Source: Cladocopium goreaui (lineage: Eukaryota > Sar > Dinophyceae > Suessiales > Symbiodiniaceae). Taken from it: 64,000 nt of DNA. Positions 10,681 through 21,954 of the stretch are shown in pieces (the stretch's first letter is position 1; every line of letters starts with the position of its first letter). The stretch is from positions 165,563-229,562 of the forward strand of contig CAMXCT020004001.1 in the NCBI GenBank assembly GCA_947184155.2, given 5' to 3'. The notes below the pieces were generated by a model. It was given only the letters and a program-made list of their open reading frames with translations, was not told the DNA's origin and ran no database searches. Position numbers and translations under genes: made by a program.

Positions 10681-10703
10681 CGAAGCCTTTGCGAACTGGA
10701 AAA

Positions 10704-10798
10704 TATGGTGAACATATGGTGAAAATATGGTGATTAATGGTGATTTAATGGTGATTTAATGGTGATTTAATGGTGATTAATGGTGACTCATGGTGATA
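10704..10798. repeat. ATGGTGATTTA minisatellite
   Basis: Tandem imperfect copies of a 12-13 bp unit (TGGTGATTTAA) directly before a family A element. Confidence 0.8.
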
Positions 10799-10927
10799 TA
10801 CCCCCTGGTAAACCAAGAGTTTTGCGAACTGGAAAACCCACCATCTTTAAGTTCGGTAAATCAACGAACTAAATGTTTAAACGGGCCATCTATTCAATAG
10901 CAAACTGTTCGTCATTACCAGAGGCTA
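10799..10927. mobile_element. Inverted-repeat element, family A (long subtype)
   Basis: TACCCCCTGGTAAACCAAG to CGTCATTACCAGAGGCTA, with the TTTGCGAACTGGAAAA / AATAGCAAACTGTTC interior seen also at 27386 and 41092. Confidence 0.7.
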
Positions 10928-11249
10928 AAGGAAATATCTTAACCGGATAGCATTTGTTTTGCAACCATGGGGCTTTACTGTGGAGTTTCCCTTTACTTCG
11001 ATCCACCCCAGCAAGCTACCTCCTGTGATCACGAAAGGTAGCTCCAGAGGGGCTACCTTGAGTTTTACTTTACGAAGTAAAGGGGAGGGCGGCCAGCCCC
11101 GTTACCTGATTCTTCAGGAGATTGCTAGTCATTTTAGTACCCCCCCCCTCCACACCTCCCACGCACCCTAAGAGCAGACTCAAAACATTGTAATTTACAG
11201 TATTTTTGTTCTTTTCGGATCAAGAAACCACATTTTGCTACATGGTGAA

Positions 11250-11400
11250 ACCTCCGTAAATACCAGTGTTTTTGCTAGGTGCTGGCCAAAAAACACTGTA
11301 AATACCGTGCTTTTTACTACCAGAGGCAAAAAACATCGTAAATACCGTGGTTTTGGGCTTCCGACCCGCCAAAAACATCGGTATTTACGGTGTTTTTTGC
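11250..11400. repeat. GTAAATACCGTG inverted/direct repeat cluster
   Basis: The core AAACACYGTAAATACCGTG occurs four to five times at about 35-60 bp spacing, the last in reverse orientation (CGGTATTTACGGTGTTTTTT). It borders the large ACA-rich tract. Confidence 0.7.
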
Positions 11401-11484
11401 TCCGAGAGTTGCAAAAACACGCGAAAACACCACCGATTTGACGATTTTCGGCCACTACGGAACCGAGCAAAAACGCTGCAGGGG

Positions 11485-11546
11485 TAACACCAACACCAAC
11501 AACAACAACACCAACAGCAACAGCAACAGCAACAACAACAACGACG

Positions 11547-11582
<36 letters not shown>

Positions 11583-11707
11583 CAACAACGCACAACGCAC
11601 AACGCACAACGCACAACGCACAACGCACAACGCACAGCGCACAGCGCACAATGCACAACGCACAACGCACAACGCACAACGCACAACACACAACACACAA
11701 AACACAC

Positions 11708-11752
<45 letters not shown>

Positions 11753-12615
11753 CAACACACAACAACACACAACAACACACACGCAACCACACACAACAAC
11801 ACACACACACAACAACACACAACAACACACCACAACACACAACAACACACAACAACACACGCAACACACAACAACGCAACAACGCAACAACAACACACAC
11901 ACAACACACACACAACACACAACAACACACAACAACACACAACAACACACAACAACACAACAACAACAACACACACAACACACAACAACACACAACAACA
12001 CACAACAACACACAAAAACACACAACAACACACAACAACACACAACAACACACAACAACACACAACAACACACAACAACACACAACAACACACAACAACA
12101 CACAACAACACACAACAACACACAACAACACACAACAACACACAACAACACACACAACAACACAAACAACACACAACAACACACAACAACACACCACAAC
12201 ACACCACAACACACCACAACACACACAACAACACACAACAACACACAACAACACACAACAACACACAACAACACACAACAACACACAACAACACAACAAC
12301 ACACAACAACACACAACACCACACCACAACAACAACAACAACAACAACACCATCAACAGCAGCAGCAACAACAGCAACAGCAACAACAACAACAACACGA
12401 ACACGAACAATACCAACACCAACAACACGACCAACAACACCAACACCACCAACAAACCCAACCACACCAACAACACTAACAACACTAACAACACCAGAAA
12501 CACTACCACCACCAACAACACCAACAACAACAATACCAACAACACCAACAACACCAACACCACCAGCACCACCAACACCACCAACACCACAACCACCACC
12601 AACCCCAACCACATC
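11485..12615. repeat. Large ACA-rich simple-sequence tract
   Basis: About 1.1 kb made of CAA, CACAACAA, ACACACAACA and ACC-rich blocks, changing in composition from left to right. All frames are open on both strands (Thr/Asn-rich, or Cys/Val-rich on the - strand), so the long ORFs here are artefacts. Confidence 0.95.
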
Positions 12616-12628
12616 GCCGAAGCCTTTC

Positions 12629-12703
12629 AGTCGCTTTTACCAGACTCCCCTTCATATTTTTGGAAAGAAAATGGCCGCGTCGCTTTTACCAGACTCCACT
12701 TTA
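12629..12703. repeat. Direct repeat TCGCTTTTACCAGACTCC
   Basis: CGCTTTTACCAGACTCC occurs at 12631 and again at about 12680, separated by a short spacer. Confidence 0.7.
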
Positions 12704-13191
12704 TGTATTTTTCCCTCCCCTCTCCCCTTCATTTTTTCTTCGGTTCCTTTCTTGCTTACCTACCTTTCGTGTTCCCCCTCTCAAGTTTGATTGTTTAACA
12801 GGAAAATCAGAGTTTTCAGAGGTTTTTTCATCGATCATCGGAGTAAATGGGCCGTCTATACTATAGCAACCTCTTAATTGTAATTTTTCGTGGTTCATCC
12901 ATTTTAGTCTTAATGGTCTAGGGGGTTAAACCCACCAAAAAAAAAAGCCATTCAATGGATAAATCCACAGTGAATATGTGGTGGGAATCCCAGTCAATCC
13001 TATTAACCCGCATGAACTTCCGTTGAAATCCCATGAAATCAAATTCAATGGCATGAACTTCCCTGTTTTTTTTTTCTCATCAGATCCCATGAAAAATCAG
13101 ATCACATTAAATCAGATCCCATGGAAATCCCATGAATTTGGGGTGAACTTCCCATTGAAACACGGTGACAAAAACCCGAAAAATCCTGCAG

Positions 13192-13271
13192 GCCTCGCAG
13201 GTGTTGCAACGAGCCGTGGTGGATGGCTCTTTGGCAGAAGCGATCTTCTCGCAGGTCGCCAAGCTCGGAGG
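13192..13271 (+). CDS. Internal exon
   Basis: Sits between ATCCTGCAG| and GGAGG|GTAGCG. Reads ASQVLQRAVVDGSLAEAIFS then QVAKLGG, with strongly G/C-rich third positions. A helical segment of an unknown protein. Its phase is 0 in and 2 out. Confidence 0.5.
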
Positions 13272-14343
13272 GTAGCGCTTGGGTTAGGGCCCTATAACAG
13301 GCTGTGATAAAGGGCCTTTCCAATTCATTTGGGGTGGTTTTTGGGGTATTGGAAAAAGTTTAGTCTAGTTTAAGCATCAAGAATATGGGAATTTCATTGA
13401 TAGATGATGGTTGGTTGATGATTAGCTTGCATTTTTTTACCCCAGATTGATGAAACAATCGGATCTGTTGGGGATTTTCTTCATCCATAAGCTGGGAATC
13501 CCGTTCTGGACCAGCCCGTATGATGGAATGACGGGTGGTTTTGGACACTGATCTTCTGGCTTGTGGTTGGGACAATTATTCATTCTGTTTTAATATGTTT
13601 TAGGTTCCATGTGCTACACCTGGGTGTCAGGTTGTTTTAATTAGGTGGGTTGTTACTTTGCATGATTGAAAATGGATGGACACGGGATGATGATCGGCGC
13701 TCTTCATCTCATTGATATTTCATCATTGGGGCTGATAGCCTCTGGCATCCTAACTTGGCAATCGGAAACTCCGGAATTTGTAGGTCCTATGTCTTCCTAA
13801 TAAGCCGGTTGTTTGTGTGAAAGATGGAAAAACTCAATTTTTCTCAAGATTTTCCCAATTTTTCCCAGCGATTCCCTTCCATTTGTTGAAGTTGTACCAG
13901 GTGGCTAAGAGTTCAGGCCGGCCCGGATGGGTCGGATGGGTCATGATGTCATGGTTTTGCGGGTTCTACCATGGTATGAATGGTAAATGATTGTAAACAT
14001 CAACAGTGGTAACAGTGGACATAGCTATTTTATGGGATTATTTCATGGAGATAGTGAAGAAGATTAGCCATCATCAATGGGGACTTATCAATTTACCTAG
14101 CTATCAGGGTTTCAGACAACGGGGTAACATCAAGTTTGTGTGAATTCCTGTCACATATCTTCACTGAAGTCTTCCTTTCCGGTGGGTTTGATTGAATTGG
14201 AGAAACATACACCCTTCACGGACAAAACCACCCTGCACCTATTTCTGGGGCGCGGGAAGTCCGTTTGATGACCAGACCATTACGTTGCCTCATTTGTGGG
14301 GCTTCAATGATTCAATCATCAGTTTTTGGTGATTCAATAGTTG

Positions 14344-14450
14344 TACCCTCTGGTTATTTAACATAGCCATGGTATAGATGGCCCATTTATAGATGGTTTA
14401 CCTATTATAAATGGTGATTTTCAATGGCTATGTTAAATAACCAGATGGTC
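14344..14450. mobile_element. Inverted-repeat element, family A
   Basis: TACCCTCTGGTTATTTAACA to TGTTAAATAACCAGATGGT, the GTTATTT subtype. Confidence 0.8.
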
Positions 14451-14739
14451 AATCCCCTCAAATGGAGGATATGGAAGAAACTTGAGGGGAACTTTGCGGA
14501 ATCTATTGATGTTTGGAGGAGAGCGATGGCGCACCATCTAGGGTAGCCTGTTTGAAATACAGCAACATGATGCAGCCATTCATGTTAGAGACAGTTCACT
14601 TCTTTGTTTCGGCACTTGATTTGGCTAGTCCAATGGTTTGTTTTGCCCCCGCCTATGGTGGAATTCGTGCTGCCTATTCTTTCCAGCTTAGCTCCGCCCG
14701 TCTCCAGATGAGCCCACGGAAGCAGCTGACAGGCCCTGA

Positions 14740-15060
14740 TGGGATGGGGCCCAGCAATACAGCTTGAATGGTTCCTCCAAGTGGTGGATGGTTTTCTTGG
14801 ACTTAATTGGTTTCCATTGAAACCAATTCCGGGACAGGGTCTCTGTTACTTCCAAACTGGGCCCGAAACTGGGCTTCCGGGAGTTGTGCACAGCTTCACA
14901 GGCTACTTCTCGGAACATGATTCCAAACTGCTTCCAGACTGTTTCACCGTCAAAAATGTGGACAGAACCCGCAGAATGACACCGAATTTGCTTCTTCCAA
15001 AACAGCTTTTGGTTCAGGACTTCGACTGAGACCCGGGACGGTCCCTGGCACTTGCTTCCC
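14740..15060. CDS. Coding-like block, strand and frame unresolved
   Basis: Open in two + frames (one ending LLLPKQLLVQDFD and TGA at 15029) and one - frame (EVLNQKLFWKKQIRCHSAGS...). All have reasonable codon quality. It contains a short repeat (AACTGGGC twice). Neighbouring exons are + strand, which mildly favours +. Confidence 0.3.
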
Positions 15061-15349
15061 TCAGTGGGCACCTGGTCCTGCACTCAGGGAGCTGCCAGGG
15101 TCTGGTTATTTGGATGGGAGGTTGACCCCACTCTTCGCCCTGGGAAAGTGGGTTGTCATGGGATTTTCTCCGATTGGAATTCAATAAATTAAGTGACCAT
15201 AGAAGATTTGGGAATATGACAACCAACCCCAAGCTGAAGTAAAGGACTCAATGCTGAAGTATCTTGAAGTATCTTGAAGTGTTCAATGGCTACTGCAAGC
15301 CATTTGAAAGCTATTTGGGGCTTAGAGACTTCACTCATTAACCTTCCAG

Positions 15350-15473
15350 ACCATGTCAGATATGTCAGAGTGTACCAATGCCAGGTTGAATCCAGCGCCA
15401 GATGCAAGTCGCAACTTGCCGGTTGGAGTCTTACAGCTGGTGACATTTCTAATGGATGGCCGAAATCCAACAG
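15350..15473 (+). CDS. Exon candidate
   Basis: Follows CTTCCAG|ACC. Reads TNARLNPAPDASRNLPVGVL then QLVTFLMDGRNPTG, ending near ACAG|GCC (GC donor). The family is unknown. Confidence 0.4.
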
Positions 15474-15563
15474 GCCATGGGATTTTCCAATGATTTTCAT
15501 GAAACACTTGGCCCACCCAAATCGATGCTGGTGGATTTGCACCACTGATTCTGATAGCACCAG

Positions 15564-15710
15564 GCGGAAGTTCCGGAGGTTCCGGAGGTTTCGGAGGTTT
15601 TGGAGGTTCCTGCAGCCTACTGCTATGACAATGATCACTGCGACTTCGTGTTTCTTGGCGTAGAAAAAGTGGACATTTTGAGGCACCTCGAAGCAACAAA
15701 TGGGATGTAA
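15564..15710 (+). CDS. Terminal exon
   Basis: Follows GCACCAG|GCG. A short Glu-Val-Pro repeat (AEVPEVPEVSEVLEVPAAYC) leads into DNDHCDFVFLGVEKVDILRH, then LEATNGM and TAA. The repeat region is out of frame and open in other frames, but only this frame continues well. Probably the 3' end of the gene that includes the exons at 13192 and 15350. The function is unknown. Confidence 0.5.
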   Translation, partial: AEVPEVPEVSEVLEVPAAYCYDNDHCDFVFLGVEKVDILRHLEATNGM

Positions 15711-15899
15711 TAAATTTAATAAATGTCCTACAAGGTGGTTTTCCTGCGAAGTTGGTGAACATAACTCCAATAACTATGGTTCATAGGGGATATATATATA
15801 ATTATATATACGTGATATTACTTATCAACCCCATCAAATGGAGTTATCAACATGATCTCTCTCTCTCTATATATATATACATACACATATAACTATAAC

Positions 15900-16085
15900 T
15901 ATTCCTTAATGGGTCGGGTTTATAAACCAACAAACATGACTGGGGGGCACCACATCCAGTTTCAACGCGAGGTTGTGCGAGGAGCTGGTGGATGAGATGG
16001 TCGAGCAGGTCGGGTGAAGTATGTCGAAGTGCAGCTGTACAGTCAAGGGTCAAAGTCGTAGCGATTCTTTGCTTTTGAGTCCATA
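15900..16085. CDS. Coding-like block, strand unresolved
   Basis: The + frame after CACATCCAG| reads FNARLCEELVDEMVEQVG then TGA. The - frame reads RIATTLTLDCTAALRHTSPD and on. Codon quality is good on both strands because the frames mirror each other. Confidence 0.3.
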
Positions 16086-16436
16086 CCATTGGGCGAAGCT
16101 TTTCGGGGGGTCGTAGCGATTGTGGCTGTGCCTATGAGATTTGCAGTGATTTGTTGAATCATTTTAGAGGCTTTTGTGGGTCAAATCCATGTATTTCCGT
16201 TGGGTTCTTGGATGACCATACAAGTGCTCGGTTTAAGTCGTATCAGTTTCTGAAAGTCGTATCGGGAGGCCGTGCGCCTGGAAAAAGTTCAAGTTTCGCA
16301 TCATCACAACTTTTAGTACTTGAACGATTTCATTGTTTTAGGGCCGTGCGCCTGAAAAAAGTTCAATTTTTAGTATCGCGTTGATTTTTAAAGCTTATAT
16401 TTGTTCATTCTTTCTAGGGGGCAAACGCTGGTTGCT

Positions 16437-16680
16437 GCTTGCTTGCTGATGCTTGCCTGCTGCTGCTTGCCTGCTGCTTGCTGTTGCTGCTGCTTGCTGC
16501 TGCTTGCTGCTGCTTGCTGCTGCTTGCTGCTTGCTTGCTGGCTGGCTGGCTTGCTGGCTGGCTGGCTTGCTTGCTGCTTGCTTGCTGCTTGCTTGCTGCT
16601 TGCTTGCTGCTTGCTTGCTTCTTGCCTGCTGCTTGTTGCTGCTTGCTGCTGCTTGCTGCTGCTTGCTGCTGCTTGCTTGC
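16437..16680. repeat. GCTTGCTGCTT simple repeat
   Basis: Tandem mixtures of TTGCTGC, TTGC and GGCTGGCT. The Leu/Cys/Ala-rich and Gln/Ala/Ser-rich frames are repeat artefacts. Confidence 0.9.
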
Positions 16681-16689
16681 CTGGGTGGA

Positions 16690-16831
16690 TAGGACAACAA
16701 ACTTTCCGAGAGCTGCCCACGACCTTGATGCACATCGCGCCAGCCATAGATTTGGCTGCGGAAAACAAGGGGCCTCCATATCCTTATATCATGCTAGATC
16801 ATAGCCCTGCCAATAGGATTTGCTACAGCTA
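16690..16831 (+). CDS. Exon candidate
   Basis: The + frame reads QQTFRELPTTLMHIAPAIDL, then AAENKGPPYPYIMLDHSPAN, ending RICYS and TAA. Good codon quality in the first half. The start is obscured by the adjacent simple repeat. Confidence 0.35.
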
Positions 16832-17169
16832 ACCCATTTGCATTGCAAGAAATTTGAGGCTGTACCAATAGGGGTTTGATGTGGTCGCGCGACGCAGGAC
16901 ATCAATATTATATTTTCAAATCCAATAGGAATAGCTGCCGAGAATTTGTTTATACATTATTTGCTGAGGTTGTTCCAGCATATTTAACATTTAGCTTACA
17001 TGGGGGAAACGTCCCTTTGGTCATTCCTCTTACATACCTCTTTTGGATGGGAGGGACATTCGTTTTCTTTATTTGATGGTTTGGGATGAAGAAGGGGTGC
17101 GGTGGCGCAGGGAGTTCCGCACTTCATGTTGTGGTCAATGATGGCCCTGGGTCCTGCGCTTGACAACTC

Positions 17170-17230
17170 ATGAATCAGGGGTCGTTCGGGGGGTCGTTCG
17201 GGGGTCGTTCGGGGGGTCGTTCGGTTGTAT
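17170..17230. repeat. GGGGTCGTTC minisatellite
   Basis: Four to five tandem copies of GGGG(GG)TCGTTC. Confidence 0.85.
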
Positions 17231-17722
17231 TTTCAGCACTTGTTTTCATTTGTGTTCTTTGTCTGTTCCTTTTTTTATCTTCTTCTCTTTCTTTTCTCAC
17301 AGACTGTTACTTCTTCTCTTTTCATTGTTTCCTTCGTTCACTCAGTCGTACTCCTTCTCAAATCAAACCATTGTGGCAGAATGATTGTTTGTAATGCAAA
17401 GCAGTGCTGGCAGAAGAGTAGTCTGCAGTGCGAGGGGTGGGCTCTCTCGTGTTTGTTATAAGTTATAATGGTACTTTGTATCCTTCAAATGAAGGCAATT
17501 CCCTTGTGTTTTGATGGATTGCTGTGACCCTGCTGTGACCCGGTCGTGGCGACTTTTCCGCAAGCGGTTTGTCCACATTCAAGAAAATTGCTCTGACTTC
17601 AGCCCTCGACTGTAGCTTGTGTATCATGTAGGGCCGATTTTGCAGGCATCGGGACCCACAACTGCCACAACTGTTGTTTTTTCTTTGGTTTCTTTGGTTT
17701 CCAACTTCTGGATCAATTTGAG

Positions 17723-17943
17723 CAGTGCATCGACATTCGCCGGAACTTTGGATGCTCAGTGATTCGGCAGGTCGTTGTTTCCAGTTTGAGCTGGGTCGAG
17801 GTGCGCTGCCTGGGATGGGGTTCCTGCGCACATCCGGCCCATCCGCGCAGGCCATGCTGGAGGCAGAAAGTGAGGTCCATGGGTTGCAGCAACCGAACGC
17901 TATCCCGAACAGACTTGTCTTGGACAAGGCGAAGGGAACTTAA
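17723..17943 (+). CDS. Terminal exon, about 72 codons
   Basis: One uninterrupted + frame after TTTGAG|CA or GAGCAG|TG, ending at TAA. Reads SPELWMLSDSAGRCFQFELG, later GMGFLRTSGPSAQAMLEAES and NRLVLDKAKGT. Codon third positions are strongly G/C. The family is not recognised. The longer - strand frame across 17463-17927 has poorer composition and is probably a shadow. Confidence 0.5.
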
Positions 17944-18364
17944 CAAAGGATTTCTGATATATGCCGGTATAACATATACATGAAATACATGAAATAATAT
18001 GAATAAATAAATGTATAAACCAATAAACAAAACAATCAAATAAACAAACAAACAAATAAATAAATAAATACATTGAACAAACATATGCAAGTATAAACAA
18101 TATTAGAAACCATTAAAACACATATTTAACTTCTACAAGTCAATCCTCTTGGACCGAAATCAGACCGTCCAAACTCTTCAGGCGCACCCTGAAGACGAAC
18201 AGCCCAGCGAAAGGATGCCAAGGCCGTGGCAAATGCCGTGGCAAATGTGTCGCGAACGAAAGAGAAAGGCAAAAGGTCATCATTCCCATGATCATTCGAC
18301 ACCTCCCATGTTTTTTAAAACATCATTTATCAAGATTTAACCCACTATTCTAGTGGTATTTTAA

Positions 18365-18480
18365 CAGTTTTCTTTTCCATTTGATTGGGGGTTGCTATAA
18401 GAACAAGACCCGTTTCGGCCCGTTCTGCCGATCGAGTCCGAGCCCTTCTTTTTGCCACAATGGCGCTGTTGATGTGGCCA
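18365..18480. CDS. Weak coding-like block
   Basis: The - frame ends SYSNPQSNGKENC and a stop after CATCAACAG|. A + frame (FGPFCRSSPSPSFCHNGAVD) is equally open. Strand unresolved. Confidence 0.2.
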
Positions 18481-18499
18481 TGGGTTTGTTTGAAATGAG

Positions 18500-19270
18500 G
18501 TCGGCCAACTTTTAAATAGCAACAGCAATGATACTGACGATGAGAACGGTATATGATATAGTGTTATCAGATATTTATAGTACCTTAGTTTTACATGAGT
18601 ACTATCACCACTATATGATATCAAGCAAACAATTAATTTACCATTGCCCGGAGAGCATTCTCTCCTTAGCATCATGCCTTACACAGTGACGGCTTAGCTA
18701 ACTAAACACTTTATGTTTCATTATCATGAACTTAACCATAATAGTAGCGAAATGACACGTACAGTATAATTCCAGTGCATTATGTTTCATTAAGATAGTG
18801 ACAATGTCTAGAATGCGCTATTATTGCACACCTTTATATTATAGGTTTATAATGCAATCGCACATGGATAATCATATGCACATTACGTTTTGTTTAATGG
18901 TAGTGACAAATGATAATGATCTAGTGTTCCTACGATAATGATAGCCTACTATTGCACATGGATCATGGCATGCGCATTGCGATATTGACAATGAAAATAG
19001 AATAATACATTATCCATGTTATTGTGATGGCGTTGTTGAAATGCAGCACAATAACAACACTATCATAATGCGCAACGATCACAACAAATGACATACTAGC
19101 AGAATAACACTAACCCATCATTTCGAGAATGTATGATGTAAACAATGGCACTATGATATATTATCATGATTTTATTGTACCATCATTAGTTACAGATGAG
19201 AAGAAGATAGTGTCATGATAGTGATAGTCCGTTATTTACACACGGAGAATGGTATGCACATGCTGATGTC
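18500..19270. other. AT-rich spacer without gene
   Basis: Irregular short motifs (TAGTGACAATGATAATG, TTATGTTTCATTA, CACATGGAT) recur without clear periodicity. No exon was seen. Confidence 0.5.
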
Positions 19271-19474
19271 GATGCCCTCCAATAAACTAAAATGGCTATG
19301 GAAAATCACCATGTTTCATAGGTATAAGTGTAATATAGGTATATATAAGTATAATTATAAACATATATTAACTACAGATGGCCATTTCCAAAATGTTTTT
19401 TTTTGGATATTTAACATTGATTAACCATATCTGATCCTCAAAAGCCATAGCATAATCATATAGTCAACATAGCA

Positions 19475-19583
19475 TTTGTTATTTAACAGTTCGCCATGGT
19501 ATAGATGGCCCATAGAAATAGATGGTTTACCTATTAATAGCATGGTGATTTTCCATGGCTATGTTAGTCATAACCAATTGGTA
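19475..19583. mobile_element. Inverted-repeat element, family A
   Basis: TTATTTAACAGTTCGCCATGG to CATGGCTATGTTAGTCATAA; one arm is diverged. A further degenerate copy lies at about 19276-19410. Confidence 0.6.
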
Positions 19584-20023
19584 TCTACCAATGAACATAG
19601 CATCATGATTTTTGTCGTTCCAGGCTTGACCCCAGCCAGGCCGGGATACCCTGTGGATTTTTCAAAAATAAACATCACGTGGGGATGTTGAGGTCTCCTG
19701 GTGTGATGGACATTCCGAAAACAGTCATGAACATGGGAACATGGTTGAACATCCCATAATCTATCTACTTCAGGATGATATCATATGAGACATAAGTGTT
19801 TTCCGTTTTTTCTTCAGTTGTTTGGTTTGAGTTAATGAACATCTCGATCTTGCAGAGCCAAGTCAACCACTGGATTTAGGGTAGCAGCCCTTTGAATATG
19901 ATTCCCAGATATTGCTAGAGAAACCCAGAAACCATGAAACAGATCTTTGAATCTTTTGAATCTTTTGGAAACTTTTTTTGCTGAAAAATACCATCCATAT
20001 GGGCTCCCAAAGAACAGATTTTA

Positions 20024-20110
20024 ATGCACTACACCAGGGAGAACATGGGTATTAGCCGCGAGGCCCGCGAGGGCCGCGAGGCAGAGGTTCCTGAAGAGGC
20101 GGTGAATCAG
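20024..20110 (+). CDS. Exon candidate, possible first exon
   Basis: Starts with ATG shortly after an AG and ends at AATCAG|GTGGGT. Reads MHYTRENMGISREAREGREA then EVPEEAVNQ. Glu/Arg-rich, partly from a GCCCGCGAG repeat. Confidence 0.4.
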
Positions 20111-20195
20111 GTGGGTCCAAATGTCCAAATCCAGAAACGCTGGATGGTTGGATTTGGGTGGATTTTTTGGATGGTACCCGGCCTGGTAAACATAC

Positions 20196-20656
20196 AATTA
20201 CTTTACTTCGAGTTATCCCCACCATGACATCCATACGTTTTGTTACTGGCAAATCTTCTGGCATTCTATCTGACATATCTTCTGGCATTTTATCTGGCAA
20301 ATCTTCTGGCATATGTTCTGGCAAACATTCTGGCATATCTTCTGGCATATCTTCTGGCATTCTTTCTGACATTCTATCTGGCATTCTATCTGGCCGTTGA
20401 GGTCCAGCGGTGCTCACTGAGCTCGGACGGTCCCAGGTTGAGGTCCAGCCCTTGCAGTTGAGGTCCAGCAGTGCCCACTGCGTGCGGAAGTTGGCGAAGA
20501 GCTTGGCGAAGAGTTGGCAAGGCGGAAGTGGACATGGAAGTCGAGGCAGAGGTGGTGGAGGAGAAGGAGGAGGAGAAGAAGAAGAAGAAGGAGGAGGAGG
20601 AGAAGAACAACTCTGATAAAATCTAATAACCCTCACCTGGCAGGTGGGGAAAAAAC
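20196..20656. repeat. Composite dispersed element, copy 1
   Basis: Starts AATTACTTTACTTCG followed by TCCCCACCATGACATCCATA. It then has about twelve 12-bp units (TCTGGCATATCT type), a GAGGTCCAGC block, a GAGGA-rich tract, and ends CCTCACCTGGCAGGTGGGGA. Copy 2 at 47521-48336 has the same order. On the - strand both copies read MRV.RFY at one end, MPED/MPDR repeats, and NVMVGITRSKVI or DVMVGITRSKVI at the other. Confidence 0.75.
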
Positions 20657-20743
20657 GATGGAAAAATCACCATGTTTAAAGGGTAAATCAACTATTTCGA
20701 CTGGGCCATTCTCTATGTCGCAAACTGTTAGTTTACAAGAAGG
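20657..20743. mobile_element. Inverted-repeat element, family A (degenerate)
   Basis: GATGGAAAAATCACCATG to GTTAGTTTACAAGAAGGTA. The left arm is lost where it abuts the composite element. Confidence 0.5.
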
Positions 20744-20796
20744 TAGATGTTGGTGGCTACCAAGTGGATTTATGTGTTGACTTAGAGATCCATTGA

Positions 20797-20865
20797 GGTT
20801 CAATGGAGGCCAAGAAAGGTCAATTGGATGTGGAGTTTGCGCATGTGAACAAGTCAGTCTTCTAA
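20797..20865 (+). CDS. Short terminal exon candidate
   Basis: After CATTGAG| the frame reads MEAKKGQLDVEFAHVNKSVF and TAA. Good composition but short. Confidence 0.35.
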   Translation, partial: GSMEAKKGQLDVEFAHVNKSVF

Positions 20866-20884
20866 AAGATGCCTCGTGGAACCG

Positions 20885-20965
20885 GATACTGTAATAAAAC
20901 ATCATAAAACATTATAAAACATGATAAAACATCATAAAACATCATAAAACATCATAAAAACATAT
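20885..20965. repeat. AAAACATCATA minisatellite
   Basis: About eight tandem copies of the 10-11 bp unit ATAAAACATC. Confidence 0.9.
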
Positions 20966-21009
20966 ACAGTAAAAACATCAGAAAATTATGGTCCAACTTC
21001 GTTTTGGAG

Positions 21010-21077
21010 GTGGCTGCGAGTTTGCTTTCAGCAGCTCGAAGTGGCAACACCCGGGAGGTGGCTGGGCTGGACAGTGG
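21010..21077 (+). CDS. Exon candidate, ankyrin-like helix
   Basis: Sits between TTTTGGAG| and AGTGG|GTGAAA. Reads VAASLLSAARSGNTREVAGL. The AARSGN stretch resembles the first helix of an ankyrin repeat. Only half a repeat is visible, so the family is a suggestion. A longer + frame (20988-21257) overlaps it. Confidence 0.35.
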
Positions 21078-21558
21078 GTGAAATTCATCGACAGCGGCGT
21101 TGAACATTTGCGCAACATGATGCTCAATGGGTTAATCGACTATAGCCCAGGCAAATGCAAATTTGTTTGCATTTTTGTGAAAAATTCCGCGCACGGTTTT
21201 GCCAAAAAATGGGTTGTACCATCAAACTATCTTGTCAACAGGGAATATGCACACTAAGCAGCTGAATTTAGGGGCATTTTTTTTCCCCCCACCCTCTACC
21301 AAACCCAATGTGCCGACATTTACAGAAGATGTAACATCAATGGTCAAATTGTAGCTCTGCATCATCGTCCTTTGAGCAGGACATGCTTTCCGATTTGGGT
21401 TGTTAAGTCTCGCCACTGGCCAACTTTTTGAGGCTGAGGGATCTGAAAGTCATGTTGATCCACCAAGGCACAATTAGGCACCCCAATTAGGCACCCAAAA
21501 CTGGATGAAGAGCCAACATGTTCCAAGATTATTAGGCTTGAGAGGTCAATGACTGTGC

Positions 21559-21849
21559 TTGACCGCGGGCACTTGGAGAGCCGTCCCCGATTCAGCAAGC
21601 TTCCAGTTCCTGCAAAAATGCACACTGTTGGCGCATCACATGGGACATGACCAAAAACAGGATGTTGAGGATGGCACGGCAGTCCGGCGGCCCGGCGTTT
21701 CCAAACTTAGACTGGTCAGCCCATACAGACGCAACCTGGCACCTGGTGCGGAATTGGGCGTGAAGACGCGGCCTTCTGATAGATTTTTTTTTTGCTTTGG
21801 AAGCGAAGCGGGCGCAATTCGTTCCAATCTTCTTCTGGTGCGATTTTAG
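21559..21849 (+). CDS. Coding-like ORF
   Basis: About 97 codons open on +. The middle (DVEDGTAVRRPGVSKLRLVS) follows AAACAG|GAT. A second + frame (MLRMARQSGGPAFPNLDWSA) covers the same bases. Frame unresolved. Confidence 0.3.
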   Translation: MTAGTWRAVPDSASFQFLQKCTLLAHHMGHDQKQDVEDGTAVRRPGVSKLRLVSPYRRNLAPGAELGVKTRPSDRFFFCFGSEAGAIRSNLLLVRF

Positions 21850-21954
21850 GCCGCAACAATTGCTTCCTTTGTTGCTTTACGCCCCTGCATGCTTGTTTGT
21901 GCTGACGTCGTCCAATACGGCCCCCGGGAATTCATGCATTTTTGTACGATGTAC

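Noticed and set aside
11195..12790. ORFs of 375-466 codons on both strands
   Set aside because: They are produced by a simple ACA-rich repeat open in all frames.
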